This document shows, in pieces, positions 53,976 through 62,951 of a DNA stretch of 64,000 nucleotides. The position numbers and the translations under genes are program-made. This DNA is from an uncultured Chloroflexota bacterium. GTDB lineage: Bacteria > Chloroflexota > UBA11872. Numbering within the stretch: the first letter of the stretch is position 1; each line of letters starts with the position of its first letter. Below the pieces are notes generated by a model, which saw only the letters and a program-made list of their open reading frames with translations, ran no database searches and had not been told where the DNA came from. The stretch lies in assembly GCA_958296175.1 (NCBI GenBank), contig OY282448.1:2666127-2730126 (forward strand), read 5' to 3'.

Positions 53976-54317
53976 TCAATGCGCGGCGGGCGGGTCTTCG
54001 GTTTGGTAGCCGGCTTCGGCCCAGGCGGTCATGCCGCCCTGCATGTTGTAGGCGTCCACCACGTCGAGCGCTTTGGCCATCTGCGTGGCGACGCTGCTGG
54101 TCTGGCCGACGTTGCAAATGAACAACACGGGCGTCCCGGTCGGGATCGCCTCGGCGGGGCGGGACAGGATGTCGTCCAGCGGGACGTAGGAAACGCCGGG
54201 CATGGCGGGCGCGCTGAACTGGGTGCGCACGTCGATCACGCGCACCTCGCCCTTGTCGATCATGGCCTTGGCCTGATGCACGTCGACGTCGTAGTCCGGG
54301 GTTCCGGGCAGACTCAT
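53976..54317 (-). CDS. Rhodanese-like sulfurtransferase
   Basis: A 113-residue single-domain rhodanese. The CH2-type motif VRVIDVRTQFSAPAMPGVSY and the active-site loop C68-NVGQTS (FICNVGQTSS) are present, followed by YNMQGGMTAWAEAGY. The Cys carries a persulfide. It is co-oriented with moeB and probably in one operon, so it likely provides sulfur to a carrier protein activated by MoeB. ATG 54317 is chosen for the canonical length; a TTG at 54356 is also in frame. Confidence 0.88.
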   Translation of the reverse strand: MSLPGTPDYDVDVHQAKAMIDKGEVRVIDVRTQFSAPAMPGVSYVPLDDILSRPAEAIPTGTPVLFICNVGQTSSVATQMAKALDVVDAYNMQGGMTAWAEAGYQTEDPPAAH

Positions 54318-54490
54318 GGCGGACTCGTTCGATGCGAGAGCCTCGGGACGCTCCAAGCATCGCGCCGGCGGGCGGCCGCGTCAACGGAGACTCTGGGGCG
54401 GAGGTGCGAGGGTGCGAGGTTTGCTACGGACCGATGGCGGCGCGGCGGCAACGATATGATCGGGGCGAGCGCTCGACGGGCGGGGACTTT

Positions 54491-56044
54491 GTGGATACGA
54501 CCGACCTGACGTCACGGCTGGAGCAGACGGCGATTCCCAGCGGCGCGGCGGAGGTCTTGCGCCAGCGGCTGGCGCAGGCGTCCGGCGCGCAGGATTTGGC
54601 GCGGCTGCGGCGCGCGCTGGACTTGCCCTGGGACGGCGCCGCGGCCGAGCGCCCGCGGCTGGACGAGCTGCACGACAGCCTGGTGAGCGGCGCGGCGCTG
54701 CCCGAGTCGGCGGCCGATCTCATCATCGATTATCTGGCCGTGCGCGAGCGCCAGCTGGCGGCGGGCGCGGAGGCCGCAGGGCCGCGGCCGCTGCTCTGCC
54801 TGGCGGGGCCGTCCGGCGTGGGGAAGTCGCACGTGGCCCGCCGCGTGGCGGCCTCGCTTGGGTTGCCGCTGGAGATCGTGGCGCTGGATCGGCTGGCCAG
54901 CAAGGAGCGCCTCTTCGGCGGCGCGGAGGCGCCAGGCGCCATCATGCGCGCCGTGGAGCGCCGCGGCAGCGGCGAGATTGCCCTGCTGCTGGAAAATCTG
55001 GGCGGCGAGAAAGGCGGCTCGGCGTCTCCGCTGGCGCTGTCCAACGCGCTGACCGACGCGGAGGCGCTGCGCCAGTTCCGCGACCGATTCTTCGACGTGC
55101 CGTTCGACCTCTCGCGCATGCTGGTCATGGCCACCACGCGCTGGCTGCCCGACGTCGACCCGGTCTGGCGCGAGCGGCTGGACGTGGTGGAGCTGGCGGG
55201 CTATCTGGACGACGACAAGGTCGAGATCGCGCGCGATTCGCTGCTGCCGGCCGTCCTGGCCGAGTATCAGGCGCCGCCGGACGATCTGATTATCGAGGAC
55301 GAGGCGCTGAGCGCACTGGTGCGCAGCTACACCGAGGAACCAGGCGTGGCCGCGCTGGACGGCCTGGTGCGCCGCCTGGTGCGCCGCGCGCTGAGCCGCC
55401 GCGCCATGGACGGCGGCGCGGACGGCCAGGTCATCGCCATCGAAAACCTGGCCGCCACGATTGGCCGCCCGGCGCGGCTGAGCCTGCGGCGGCGCGGTCG
55501 GGACGTGCCCGGCCTGGCGGCGGCGGCGGTGGTGCGCAGCAGCGGCGGGGTGCTGGGCCGGCTGGAAGCCGTGCAAATGCCGGGCCGCGGGGTCATCCGC
55601 GTGCTGGACACTGCCGGCGCGGACGTGAGCCGGCAATACGCCATCATGCCCTCCTACGTGCGCTCGCGGCTGTCGGCGCTGGAGGTGTCGGCGCGGTCGC
55701 TGGAAGAGTTCGACACCGACCTGCTGCTGCCGGCCAACCAGCTGCCGGGCGACGAAGGGTCGCTGGCCATTGCCGCGGCCATTGCCATGGTGTCGCTGAT
55801 GCGCGACCGGCCCGCGGACGCCGAACTGCTGGCCATTGGCGGGATGTCGGCGCACGGGCGCGTGCGGAGCGCGCGCGGCGTGCACGCCAAAGTCCTGGCC
55901 GCGCACCGCGGCGGCATCCGCCGCGTGCTGCTGCCGCGCCAGAACGAGCACGACCTGGACAGCCTGCCGGCGCGGCTGCACGACGCAATTACCTTCATTC
56001 CCATCGAAGACGCCGGCCAGGCCATCAACGTGGCGCTGCGGTAG
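54491..56044 (+). CDS. Divergent Lon-like ATP-dependent protease
   Basis: A 517-residue protein with the AAA-plus-protease half of Lon but no N-terminal substrate domain. Helical part (1-95), Walker A GPSGVGKS (106-113), a degenerate Walker B (EIALLLENLGG in place of LFLLDEIDK, about 162-172), Arg finger region WRERLDVVELAGY, and a protease domain in which S424 (GDEGS) and K467 (VHAKVLAA) keep the 43-residue spacing of the E. coli Lon dyad. The protease may thus be active with an altered ATPase. GTG 54491 has GGGGAC upstream; TATGAT near 54455 could be a -10. It diverges from the rhodanese gene. Confidence 0.82.
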   Translation: MDTTDLTSRLEQTAIPSGAAEVLRQRLAQASGAQDLARLRRALDLPWDGAAAERPRLDELHDSLVSGAALPESAADLIIDYLAVRERQLAAGAEAAGPRPLLCLAGPSGVGKSHVARRVAASLGLPLEIVALDRLASKERLFGGAEAPGAIMRAVERRGSGEIALLLENLGGEKGGSASPLALSNALTDAEALRQFRDRFFDVPFDLSRMLVMATTRWLPDVDPVWRERLDVVELAGYLDDDKVEIARDSLLPAVLAEYQAPPDDLIIEDEALSALVRSYTEEPGVAALDGLVRRLVRRALSRRAMDGGADGQVIAIENLAATIGRPARLSLRRRGRDVPGLAAAAVVRSSGGVLGRLEAVQMPGRGVIRVLDTAGADVSRQYAIMPSYVRSRLSALEVSARSLEEFDTDLLLPANQLPGDEGSLAIAAAIAMVSLMRDRPADAELLAIGGMSAHGRVRSARGVHAKVLAAHRGGIRRVLLPRQNEHDLDSLPARLHDAITFIPIEDAGQAINVALR

Positions 56045-56296
56045 CTGGGGGCTGCCTGGTCTCTTTTCTCGCCCTGCGAGGCGGGGGCTGAGGGACGGCC
56101 GCGGGTAGGTGTGGGCGGGCACGCGCTTGACGTAGCGCCCTGCGAGGCGGGAGGAGAGGGACGGCCCCGCGGGGTTTGGGTGGACGCCTGACCCTGACCT
56201 GGCGGCGGACGTCTCGCCGTCCGCCGGGGTTTGGGTGGACGGGTGTTGCCCGCAGCGCAGAGCTTCGTTCTGGCGCTTTGCGGTAGCCGCGCTTCT

Positions 56297-56336
56297 CACC
56301 CTCACCCTGCCCTCTCCCTGAGGGAGAGGGGAAGAA
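56297..56336. repeat. REP-like CCCTCTCCC palindrome
   Basis: CCCTCACCCTGCCCTCTCCC followed by TGAGGGAGAGGGGAAGAAAA: a consensus copy of the family, abutting the first repeat of the CRISPR-like array. Upstream (56066-56245) two degenerate direct repeats (CGCCCTGCGAGGCGGG and GGGGTTTGGGTGGACG) fill the gap after the Lon-like gene. Confidence 0.6.
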
Positions 56337-56661
56337 AATTCCCTGGGGACGAGGGGGAACCCTGCTCACGCTCAAGCCCACGCTCCGCCGCAGGGAAAAC
56401 TCCCTGAGGACGAGGGGGAACCGCGGCGTCAGCGCGCAGACGGTGTTCTGGAAGGGAAAACTCCCTGGGGGCGAGGGGGAACCTTGGTCATCTCTGCTGA
56501 TATCCCTGTCGCTCCGGAAAACTCCCTGGGGACGAGGGGGAACCGCATCCCCCGCCCCGCCAGCTGGTGGGCGGAAAACTCCCTGGGGGCGAGGGGGAAC
56601 CCTGCTGGCCGCGAGCGGGCGCCCAACATGCGAGAAGACTCCCTGGGGGCGGGGAAGAGAG
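56333..56661. CRISPR. CRISPR-like array, six 29-nt repeats, five spacers, no cas genes
   Basis: Repeats start at 56333, 56394, 56455, 56516, 56573 and 56633, each about 29 nt. The plus-strand consensus begins GGAAAACTCCCTGGGGACGA and ends GGGGGAACC; the reverse reading GGTTCCCCCTCG...TTTTCC is like type I-E repeats. Spacers are 32, 32, 32, 28 and 31 nt and unrelated to each other. Repeats vary at internal positions and the last is strongly degenerate, so the array looks old. No cas gene lies within the window. The alternative is a 61-bp degenerate minisatellite with diverged middles. Confidence 0.5.
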
Positions 56662-56676
56662 GAAGGGCGTGGGGGG

Positions 56677-57540
56677 TTAGCCGGCGAAGGGGTTGGGGGG
56701 TTGGCCTTGGGGGCCGGGGCGGAGGCGGTGGAGGCTGCCGGCGGTTGGCTCGGCGGAGGCGGAGATGCCGCGGGCGGCGGAGGTGACGTAGAGGTCGCGC
56801 AGGTCAGCACCGCCGAAGGCGCAGCTGGACGTTTGGCTGACGGGGAAACGCACGACGCCCCGCTCGGTTCCGTCGGGCGCAAACCGCACCACGCGCGCGC
56901 CGCCCCAGACCGCCACCCACAGATCGCCGTCGGCGTCCACCGTCATGCCGTCGGGAAGTCCCACGCTCGGCTCGAAAGTCACGAGCACGCGCCGGTTGGA
57001 AATCTCGCCGCGGTCGAGGTCGAAGTCGAACACGTCCACGGATTGTGCGCGGCTGTCGATGAAGTACATCCGCGTGTCGTCGGGGCTCCAGTCGATCCCG
57101 TTCGAAATGGATACGCCGCGGAGCATAGGATGCACGCTGAGGTCGGGGTCGAGCCGGTAGAGCGTGCCGAGGCCGGCGGGGCCGGCCTCGTCGTAGGCCA
57201 TGGTGCCGGCCCAGAAACGTCCGCGGCGGTCGCACTTGCCGTCGTTCATGCGCAGGGTCGGGTCGTCGGCGCCGACGGCGGCCAGCAGGCGGTGCGAGCC
57301 GTCGGGTTCCAGCGCCCGAAAGCCGTCGGCGGCGGCCATCACCACGCCGCCCGAGGCGCGCACGGCCACGGCGCCAACGTCGACGCCAACGTCGAGCGCC
57401 GTATCGCGGCCCGCGGCCGGGTCGAAGCGGTGCACGGCTCGGCCGGTGATGTCCACCCAGAGCAGGGTCGAGGTGGTCGGGTCCCAGATTGGACCTTCGC
57501 CGACCTCGGCTCGGGTCTGTACGACAAGCTCCGGGTTCAT
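56677..57540 (-). CDS. SMP-30/gluconolactonase family protein
   Basis: A 287-residue six-bladed beta-propeller lactonase. Metal ligands are visible in EGPIWD (Glu 15 region), MNDGKCDRRGRFWAGTM, SNGIDWSPDDTRMYF and LPDGMTVDADGDLWVA. It opens a sugar lactone, in line with the sugar/polyol dehydrogenases found elsewhere in the window. ATG 57540 gives the standard N-terminus. Monocistronic, reading toward the CRISPR-like array. Confidence 0.9.
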   Translation of the reverse strand: MNPELVVQTRAEVGEGPIWDPTTSTLLWVDITGRAVHRFDPAAGRDTALDVGVDVGAVAVRASGGVVMAAADGFRALEPDGSHRLLAAVGADDPTLRMNDGKCDRRGRFWAGTMAYDEAGPAGLGTLYRLDPDLSVHPMLRGVSISNGIDWSPDDTRMYFIDSRAQSVDVFDFDLDRGEISNRRVLVTFEPSVGLPDGMTVDADGDLWVAVWGGARVVRFAPDGTERGVVRFPVSQTSSCAFGGADLRDLYVTSAARGISASAEPTAGSLHRLRPGPQGQPPNPFAG

Positions 57541-57680
57541 GCTGCACGCCTCCGCCGCGCGGGTCGGCGCATTCTAAAGCGGCGCGGCGCGGGCGGCGGC
57601 TGAGCCGCCGGCCGTGGGCGGCCTAGAATTGGCGGCGGCGCGGCTGTGCGCGGCGCCGCGGGCTGTTTCTCAGGAGCGAC

Positions 57681-59642
57681 TTGTCCCGCATGAGTATCGA
57701 GACCGTCCGCTCGACCATCGAAGGCAAGCTGGCGGGCCTGCCCGACGCGCCCGGCGTGTATCTGATGCGCAGCGCCCGCGGGCGGGTGCTGTACGTGGGC
57801 AAGGCGCGTTCGCTGCGCAGCCGCGTGCGGAGCTACTTCCGCCGCGGGGGGCATTCCTACAAGACGCGCGCGCTGGTGGCGCGCATTACCGACTTCGAGG
57901 TCATCGTCACCGATTCCGAAGTCGAGGCGCTGGTGCTGGAAAACAATCTCATCAAGGAGCACCGCCCCCGATTCAACCTGACGTTCCGCGACGACAAGCA
58001 ATACCTCTATCTGAAGGTCACCGTGCAGGAAACTTATCCGCGCGTGGCCACAACACGGCGGATTCTCAAGGACGGCGCGCTTTACTTCGGCCCCTACACC
58101 AGCGCCAAAGCGCTGCGGCAAACGCTGAAGCTGCTGAACCGGCTGTTTCCATACCGCACCTGCACGATCGACATGTCCCGGCCCATCCCGCGGCCATGTT
58201 TGAAATACGATCTGGGGCTGTGCAACGCGCCGTGCACCCGCTTTGTCTCGGTGGAGGAGTACCGCGAGGTGGTGGACGGCGCCGTGCGGTTCCTGCGCGG
58301 CGAGTACGAGCGCGCGGCGGCCTGGCTGACCGAGCAGATGTGGGCGGCGGCCGACGGCGAGGACTACGAAACTGCGGCGAAGTTCCGCGACCGTCTCCGG
58401 GACATGGACAAGGTGGTGGCGGAACAGAAGGTGTCCGACCCCGACGCGCGCGACCGGGAGATCGACGTGCTTGCCGCCGCGCGCGAGGGCCGCGACGCCA
58501 TGGCGGCGGTCTTCCGCATCCGCGGCGGCAAGCTGATCGGCCACCAGACCTACGGCCTGCGCGTGACCGGCGAGGAAACCAACGCGGAGATGCTGAACGA
58601 CTTCGTGCGCGAGTACTACGACCGCGCGGCCGAGGTCCCGCGGCTGGTGCTGGTGCCCGAAGACCTGGCGGACCTGGAGGTCTTGCAGGTCTGGCTGACG
58701 TCATTGCGGGGCGCCTCGGTTGCGGTGCGGCGGCCGCGCCGCGGCCCCAAACGCCGCCTGGCGGCCATGGCCGAGCGCAACGCGGCGGAAGCCCTGCAGC
58801 TGGAACGCACCACCTGGCTGAACAGCGAACGCAAGCGCCGCCAGGCGCTGCTCGACGTTGGCACGCACCTGAACTTGCCGCGGCTGCCGCGGCGCATCGA
58901 GTGTTACGACATCTCGCACATTCAGGGCTCGCTGACCGTCGGCTCGATGGTGGTGTTCGACGACGGCCTGGCCAAGAAGGGCAAGTACCGGCGCTTCAAA
59001 GTGCGGGGCGTGCACGGCAATGACGACTTCGCCTCGCTGCGCGAGGTGCTGACGCGCCGCTTTCGGCGCTACGCGGATGAGCAGCAGAGCAGTGCGGCGA
59101 GCGGTGGCGCGGCGTCCGACTCCTGCGCGATCGCCCCAGGCGACTTCGACCCCGACGACGACCTGCCGGCCGCGCGCGAGCCTTCCGTCGGCTCCAACAA
59201 GGAATGGGGCCGCACGCCGGACCTGGTGCTGATCGACGGCGGCAAGGGCCAGCTGGGCGCGGCGCTGGACGTCTTCTCGGCGCTGAACCTGGACCCGGCC
59301 CGCATCCCCGTGGCGGCCATCGCAAAGCGGCGGGACGAGGTGTTCGTGCCTGGCCGCGCTCGGCCCGCAGGTCTGCCGTTCGACAGCAACGGCCTGCACC
59401 TGGTCCAACAGGTGCGCGACGAGGCCCACCGCTTCGCAGTCAGCTTCCACGTCAAGCTGCGCACCGCCCGCGGTCGACGCTCGATTCTGGACGAAATCCC
59501 CGGCATCGGCCCCAAACGCAAACGCAACCTGCTGCGCCGCTTCGGCTCGTTGAAAAAAATCCGCCAAGCCTCGCTGGACGACCTGGCCGCCGTCGACGGC
59601 ATGACCACAGCCACGGCCAAGGCGCTGAAGGAGGCGCTGTGA
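57681..59642 (+). CDS. uvrC: UvrABC excinuclease subunit C
   Basis: A 653-residue repair nuclease that makes both incisions around bulky lesions. Domains: GIY-YIG (PGVYLMRSARGRVLYVGKAR, about 24-43), Cys region and UVR motif (AADGEDYETAAKFRDRLRDM), RNase H-like endonuclease (IECYDISHIQGSLTVGSMVV; DLVLIDGGKGQLGAAL), and paired HhH at the end (IPGIGPKRKRNLLRRFGSLK). A Ser/Asp-rich insert (about 470-510) follows the RNase H start. TTG 57681 is favoured by AGGAG five bases upstream; ATG 57690 is an alternative. A TAGAAT lies near 57623. Confidence 0.97.
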   Translation: MSRMSIETVRSTIEGKLAGLPDAPGVYLMRSARGRVLYVGKARSLRSRVRSYFRRGGHSYKTRALVARITDFEVIVTDSEVEALVLENNLIKEHRPRFNLTFRDDKQYLYLKVTVQETYPRVATTRRILKDGALYFGPYTSAKALRQTLKLLNRLFPYRTCTIDMSRPIPRPCLKYDLGLCNAPCTRFVSVEEYREVVDGAVRFLRGEYERAAAWLTEQMWAAADGEDYETAAKFRDRLRDMDKVVAEQKVSDPDARDREIDVLAAAREGRDAMAAVFRIRGGKLIGHQTYGLRVTGEETNAEMLNDFVREYYDRAAEVPRLVLVPEDLADLEVLQVWLTSLRGASVAVRRPRRGPKRRLAAMAERNAAEALQLERTTWLNSERKRRQALLDVGTHLNLPRLPRRIECYDISHIQGSLTVGSMVVFDDGLAKKGKYRRFKVRGVHGNDDFASLREVLTRRFRRYADEQQSSAASGGAASDSCAIAPGDFDPDDDLPAAREPSVGSNKEWGRTPDLVLIDGGKGQLGAALDVFSALNLDPARIPVAAIAKRRDEVFVPGRARPAGLPFDSNGLHLVQQVRDEAHRFAVSFHVKLRTARGRRSILDEIPGIGPKRKRNLLRRFGSLKKIRQASLDDLAAVDGMTTATAKALKEAL

Positions 59643-60037
59643 CGGGCGAAAGATTTTTTTGTCGAATCTGCCCCGTGTACCGCGCTCTGCACGGCGAGCC
59701 CTAGCGGCGCATTCTCATCCGTCTGAGCCGAAGCACTGGCGTCGGTCGGCGCGTCGGACCGCAAGAACGTGGGCGGTTTCCTCGATCACACGCACCGCCC
59801 CAGGCCGTCCAACCCAGCTATTCGCGCGGAACCTACGTTTTCCGCGACTCACTCGCCGGGCTCTAGGCTCGCTCAGTCTCTATGCGGGTTTGGGAATAGC
59901 GGCCAGGTTGTGGGTCGATCCCAAAGAGGCTATGTCCCAGATGGGCCGTCTTATCAGCAAAGCAAATGCCTGTGGGGTCTCATAGCCACGCGGCGTGTGG
60001 GGTTGTTCAGACACGCCCTACCCTCGGTTCTTCCCGC
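59643..60037. other. Intergenic region after uvrC
   Basis: Lower in GC than the flanking genes. A run of T's (TTTTTTT at about 59654) follows the uvrC stop but without a clear stem. I see no convincing gene, repeat or RNA here. Confidence 0.4.
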
Positions 60038-60176
60038 CTACCCGCTCTCGCTGCCGGCGGGCACTCTGGGCAGGCGAGTGGTTGCGGCAGCCGAAAGCTC
60101 CTCATCGTCGAGCTGGCCGGCCTGCCCGCGCAGGTAGCCTTCGATCGCAGCAATCGCCTCGCCGTTCCGTCTCACG

Positions 60177-60611
60177 TCAGCCTGCAGCGCGAATCTCGTG
60201 CCGCTGGTCGCGGAAAGCACCGCGCAAGTCGCGAACTTCGCTCCGAAGGCCGTCAACTTCGCTCCGAAGGCCGCTGACTTCGACTTGCAGGCCGCGGACC
60301 TCGCCCTGCAGGCTGCGGACTTCACTCCGAAGGCTGCTGATTTCGACCTGCAGGCCCTGGATTTCGTCCTTCATGCCACGGACTTCGACCTGCACACCGA
60401 GGAGGGTGTCCCGCATGCCGTGGAACTCCCCTTGCAGGCCGTGGAGCGCCCCCTGTATGTCGCGGATTTCGCCCCGCATGCCGCGGTTCTCAGATTGGAG
60501 GGTGCGAAAGTCGGCTCGCATCCATGCGAACAACCCGATCATGAGCAGCGCCAGGGATACGCCAACCGCGATCACGGTCAACTCAACCACCGCATCACCC
60601 GATACGTGCAA
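60177..60611 (-). CDS. Membrane-anchored coiled-coil protein, probably frameshifted
   Basis: A 144-residue frame: membrane helix (VVELTVIAVGVSLALLMIGL) then a long coiled coil with repeating LQGEVRGLQVEVSGLRSEV units, ending abruptly at RDQRHEIRAAG. In the next frame (down to 60038) the sequence RFALQADVRRNGEAIAAIEG then YLRGQAGQ looks like the natural C-terminus of this kind of protein. A one-base indel near 60190-60215 would join them, so the gene may be a pseudogene (60038-60611). TTG 60611 has GAGGG upstream. Confidence 0.6.
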   Translation of the reverse strand: MHVSGDAVVELTVIAVGVSLALLMIGLFAWMRADFRTLQSENRGMRGEIRDIQGALHGLQGEFHGMRDTLLGVQVEVRGMKDEIQGLQVEISSLRSEVRSLQGEVRGLQVEVSGLRSEVDGLRSEVRDLRGAFRDQRHEIRAAG

Positions 60612-60669
60612 CGGCGGAACCCTCGCGTCCGCCTACGGGAGCGTAGCGCACAACGCACCGTCAGATGAA

Positions 60670-61182
60670 CTACCGCGCGAGCGGCGCGCCGCCTGCGTTC
60701 TGCTCCCACAATGGCAGGATGGCCAGCAGGTCCAGATAGCCCACGGGGCAGCGCTGGGCGTCGACGACCGGCAGACCGTCCTGGCCGGAGCGGTGCACGG
60801 CGATGAAGGCGTCGTGCAGGGTGTCCGTCAGCGCCACGGATTGGGCGGGCAGCATGATTTCGCGGGCGGTTGCATGACCCATCTGGCCGCCGACGCGCAT
60901 GGCGCTGCTGACCGACCCGACGTTTCCGATCACGGCTTCGGGATAGACGTCGGCCATGAGTGCGCCGTAAAACGTGCGCAACGGAATCATGCCGGCGAGC
61001 GCGCCGCCCTGGTCGGTCACCGCTACCGTGCGCACGTTGGAATGGGCGCACACCGCGCGGACGACGGTCTCGAATCCGGCGTCAAGGCTCACCGCGCTGA
61101 AGGGGTCCAGCAGGCCGCGCGCGCGCAGGTCGGCAACGCACGGCGCCTCATCACCACGCGGGGATTGGCCGCTCGGGTTCAT
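60670..61182 (-). CDS. CBS-domain protein
   Basis: A 170-residue protein consisting of a CBS pair: first unit ETVVRAVCAHSNVRTVAVTD QGGALAGMIPLR, second unit MLPAQSVALTDTLHDAFIAV ... GLPVVDAQRCPVGYLDLLA. Such pairs bind adenine nucleotides and regulate partner proteins. It follows the permease gene by 22 nt on the same strand, so it may gate or regulate that transporter. Confidence 0.85.
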   Translation of the reverse strand: MNPSGQSPRGDEAPCVADLRARGLLDPFSAVSLDAGFETVVRAVCAHSNVRTVAVTDQGGALAGMIPLRTFYGALMADVYPEAVIGNVGSVSSAMRVGGQMGHATAREIMLPAQSVALTDTLHDAFIAVHRSGQDGLPVVDAQRCPVGYLDLLAILPLWEQNAGGAPLAR

Positions 61183-61204
61183 GGACGCCTCCCACCTTTC
61201 GAGC

Positions 61205-62506
61205 CTAGCTGAATGCCAGGTAGCGAATCCACACCCACAACGTACCGACGATGAGCACGACCACGGTCACCGGAACGCCGTAACGCATGAATTCGACGAA
61301 GCGGATCTTGTGGCCTTCGCGTTCGGAGATGCCGGCCAGAATCACGTTGGCCGAGGCGCCGATGATGGTGGCGTTGCCGCCGAAGTCTGCGCCGATGGCC
61401 AGCGACCACCAGAGCACGTTGTCGGGGTTGAGGCCTTCCGCCGTCAGACGCTGCACCACGGGCAGCATGGTAGCCGTGTAGGGAATGTTGTCTACCACGG
61501 CGGAGAGGATGGCGCTGAGCCAGATGATAAGGAACGACGTGGCTGCGACGTTGCCCTGGGTGAGGTCGATGGTGAAGTCGGCCACCGCGTCCAACACGCC
61601 CAGCTCGACCAGGCCGCCCACCATCATGAAGAGGCCGACGAAGAACAGCACGCTGGCCCATTCGACTTCGTTGTAGATCTCGTGCACGTCGGGCCGCGTG
61701 AGCAGCATCAGCAGCGCCGCCCCGGCGATCGCGACGGTGGCCGGCTCCCAGCCGAGCGCGCCGTGAATCAAGAATCCGAAGATCGTCAAGCCCAGCACGC
61801 CCAGCCCGACGTACATGCCGCGGCGGTCGGTGATGGCGTCGCCGGGGTCGAGGGACGCCAGGGCCTGCGCGCGCGCCGGGTCGGTGGCCAGCCGCGGTCC
61901 GAACAGCCATTTTGCCGCAACCAGAAACAGCGCCAGTGACAGCACGGCCGGCGGCGTCATGTGCGCCGCGAAGACCGCAAAGTCCAGGTCGGCGGCGCTG
62001 GCGATCAGGATGTTGGGCGGGTCGCCAATCAACGTCGCGGCGCCGCCGATGTTGGAGGCCAGGATTTCCACGATGAAGAGCGGCACCGGGTTCAGGCCAA
62101 GGCGCGACGCCACGAAGATGGTGACGGGAGCGATCAGGATGACCGTGGTGACGTTGTCCAGAAACGCCGACAGCACGGCGGTGATGAGCGCGAGCGCCAG
62201 CATCAGTTTTACGCCGTCGCCGCCCGTCCAGCGCGCCGACAGGATGGCCAGGGACTGAAACGCGCCGGTCTGCCGCACGATGGCGGCCAGCACCATCATG
62301 CCCACCAGCAGCAGGATCACGTTCAGGTCGATGTGATGGAACGCTTCCTCTTGGTTGAGGATGCCGACCAGGATCATGAGCGCGCCGCCGCCCAGGGCAA
62401 CCGCCGATTTGGGGACGCGGTCGGTTGCGATCAGGGCGTAGGCCAGCACGAAGATCACGACGCCGGCTACGAGGAGACCTGTACCTACCGCGGCGTGTTC
62501 ATCCAT
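61205..62506 (-). CDS. ArsB/NhaD-like ion transporter (IT superfamily)
   Basis: A 433-residue protein with about 11-12 membrane helices. The first half has FLDNVTTVILIAPVTIFVAS and ASNIGGAATLIGDPPNILIA, the second DNIPYTATMLPV and GADFGGNATIIGASANVILA: the paired inverted-repeat motifs of ArsB/CitM/NhaD carriers. It could export arsenite or exchange Na+/H+ or organic acids; sequence alone cannot decide. It precedes a CBS protein in one probable operon. Confidence 0.88.
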   Translation of the reverse strand: MDEHAAVGTGLLVAGVVIFVLAYALIATDRVPKSAVALGGGALMILVGILNQEEAFHHIDLNVILLLVGMMVLAAIVRQTGAFQSLAILSARWTGGDGVKLMLALALITAVLSAFLDNVTTVILIAPVTIFVASRLGLNPVPLFIVEILASNIGGAATLIGDPPNILIASAADLDFAVFAAHMTPPAVLSLALFLVAAKWLFGPRLATDPARAQALASLDPGDAITDRRGMYVGLGVLGLTIFGFLIHGALGWEPATVAIAGAALLMLLTRPDVHEIYNEVEWASVLFFVGLFMMVGGLVELGVLDAVADFTIDLTQGNVAATSFLIIWLSAILSAVVDNIPYTATMLPVVQRLTAEGLNPDNVLWWSLAIGADFGGNATIIGASANVILAGISEREGHKIRFVEFMRYGVPVTVVVLIVGTLWVWIRYLAFS

Positions 62507-62951
62507 AAATCGTCATTCACTGGTTCGTGCACGGCCCGCATGCCGGGCCGCAAAGGGTACACCTCAGCGGCGCGGCGTCGCTCCGCGACCGCCGCGCCCC
62601 CGCGATGGTACGCCACGGTCCCCGCGGGACAAAACATGGGGGCGGAGCCTTGGGAGCGGGTACGACCATTCACGGGGGCGGGGCCGATCTTCGCCCGCCA
62701 TGCTCCGTTCGAAGCTCCTCGTCCCTGGAAACAACGACCTGGGGTGCGGGTACGGCCGCGCCTGCATTGCCGCGGGCGGGTGGGCGTGGGGCTTCGAGCT
62801 CGCCGGGCAGCCAGAGCGCATAACTTCATCGCCGCGGGCGGGCGGGCGGGCGTGGGATTCGACCAGCTTCCGGACCCCGCCCATCCAGGGAGCAGGAACG
62901 AAAGGGAGGGGGTGAGAACACCAGGGCGCGACAAGGGAAACGCTGAGGGTG
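62507..62951. other. Intergenic region between permease and phosphorylase genes
   Basis: A 445-nt GC-rich stretch. It has short direct repeats such as GCCGCGGGCGGG (twice near 62768 and 62831), but no gene or known element that I can support. Confidence 0.4.

Noticed and set aside
56025..56882. Long minus-strand frame with repeated PPRPQGVF peptide
   Set aside because: It reads through the CRISPR-like repeats and into an antisense frame of the lactonase gene; the periodic peptide comes from the DNA repeat.
59659..59985. A 108-codon frame after uvrC
   Set aside because: Arg/Ser-rich composition, no ribosome site and no family resemblance; treated as non-coding.
60177..60180. TGA ending the coiled-coil frame as another selenocysteine codon
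   Set aside because: Sequence after it in the same frame is not protein-like, no Cys homology is expected there, and a plausible C-terminus lies in another frame.
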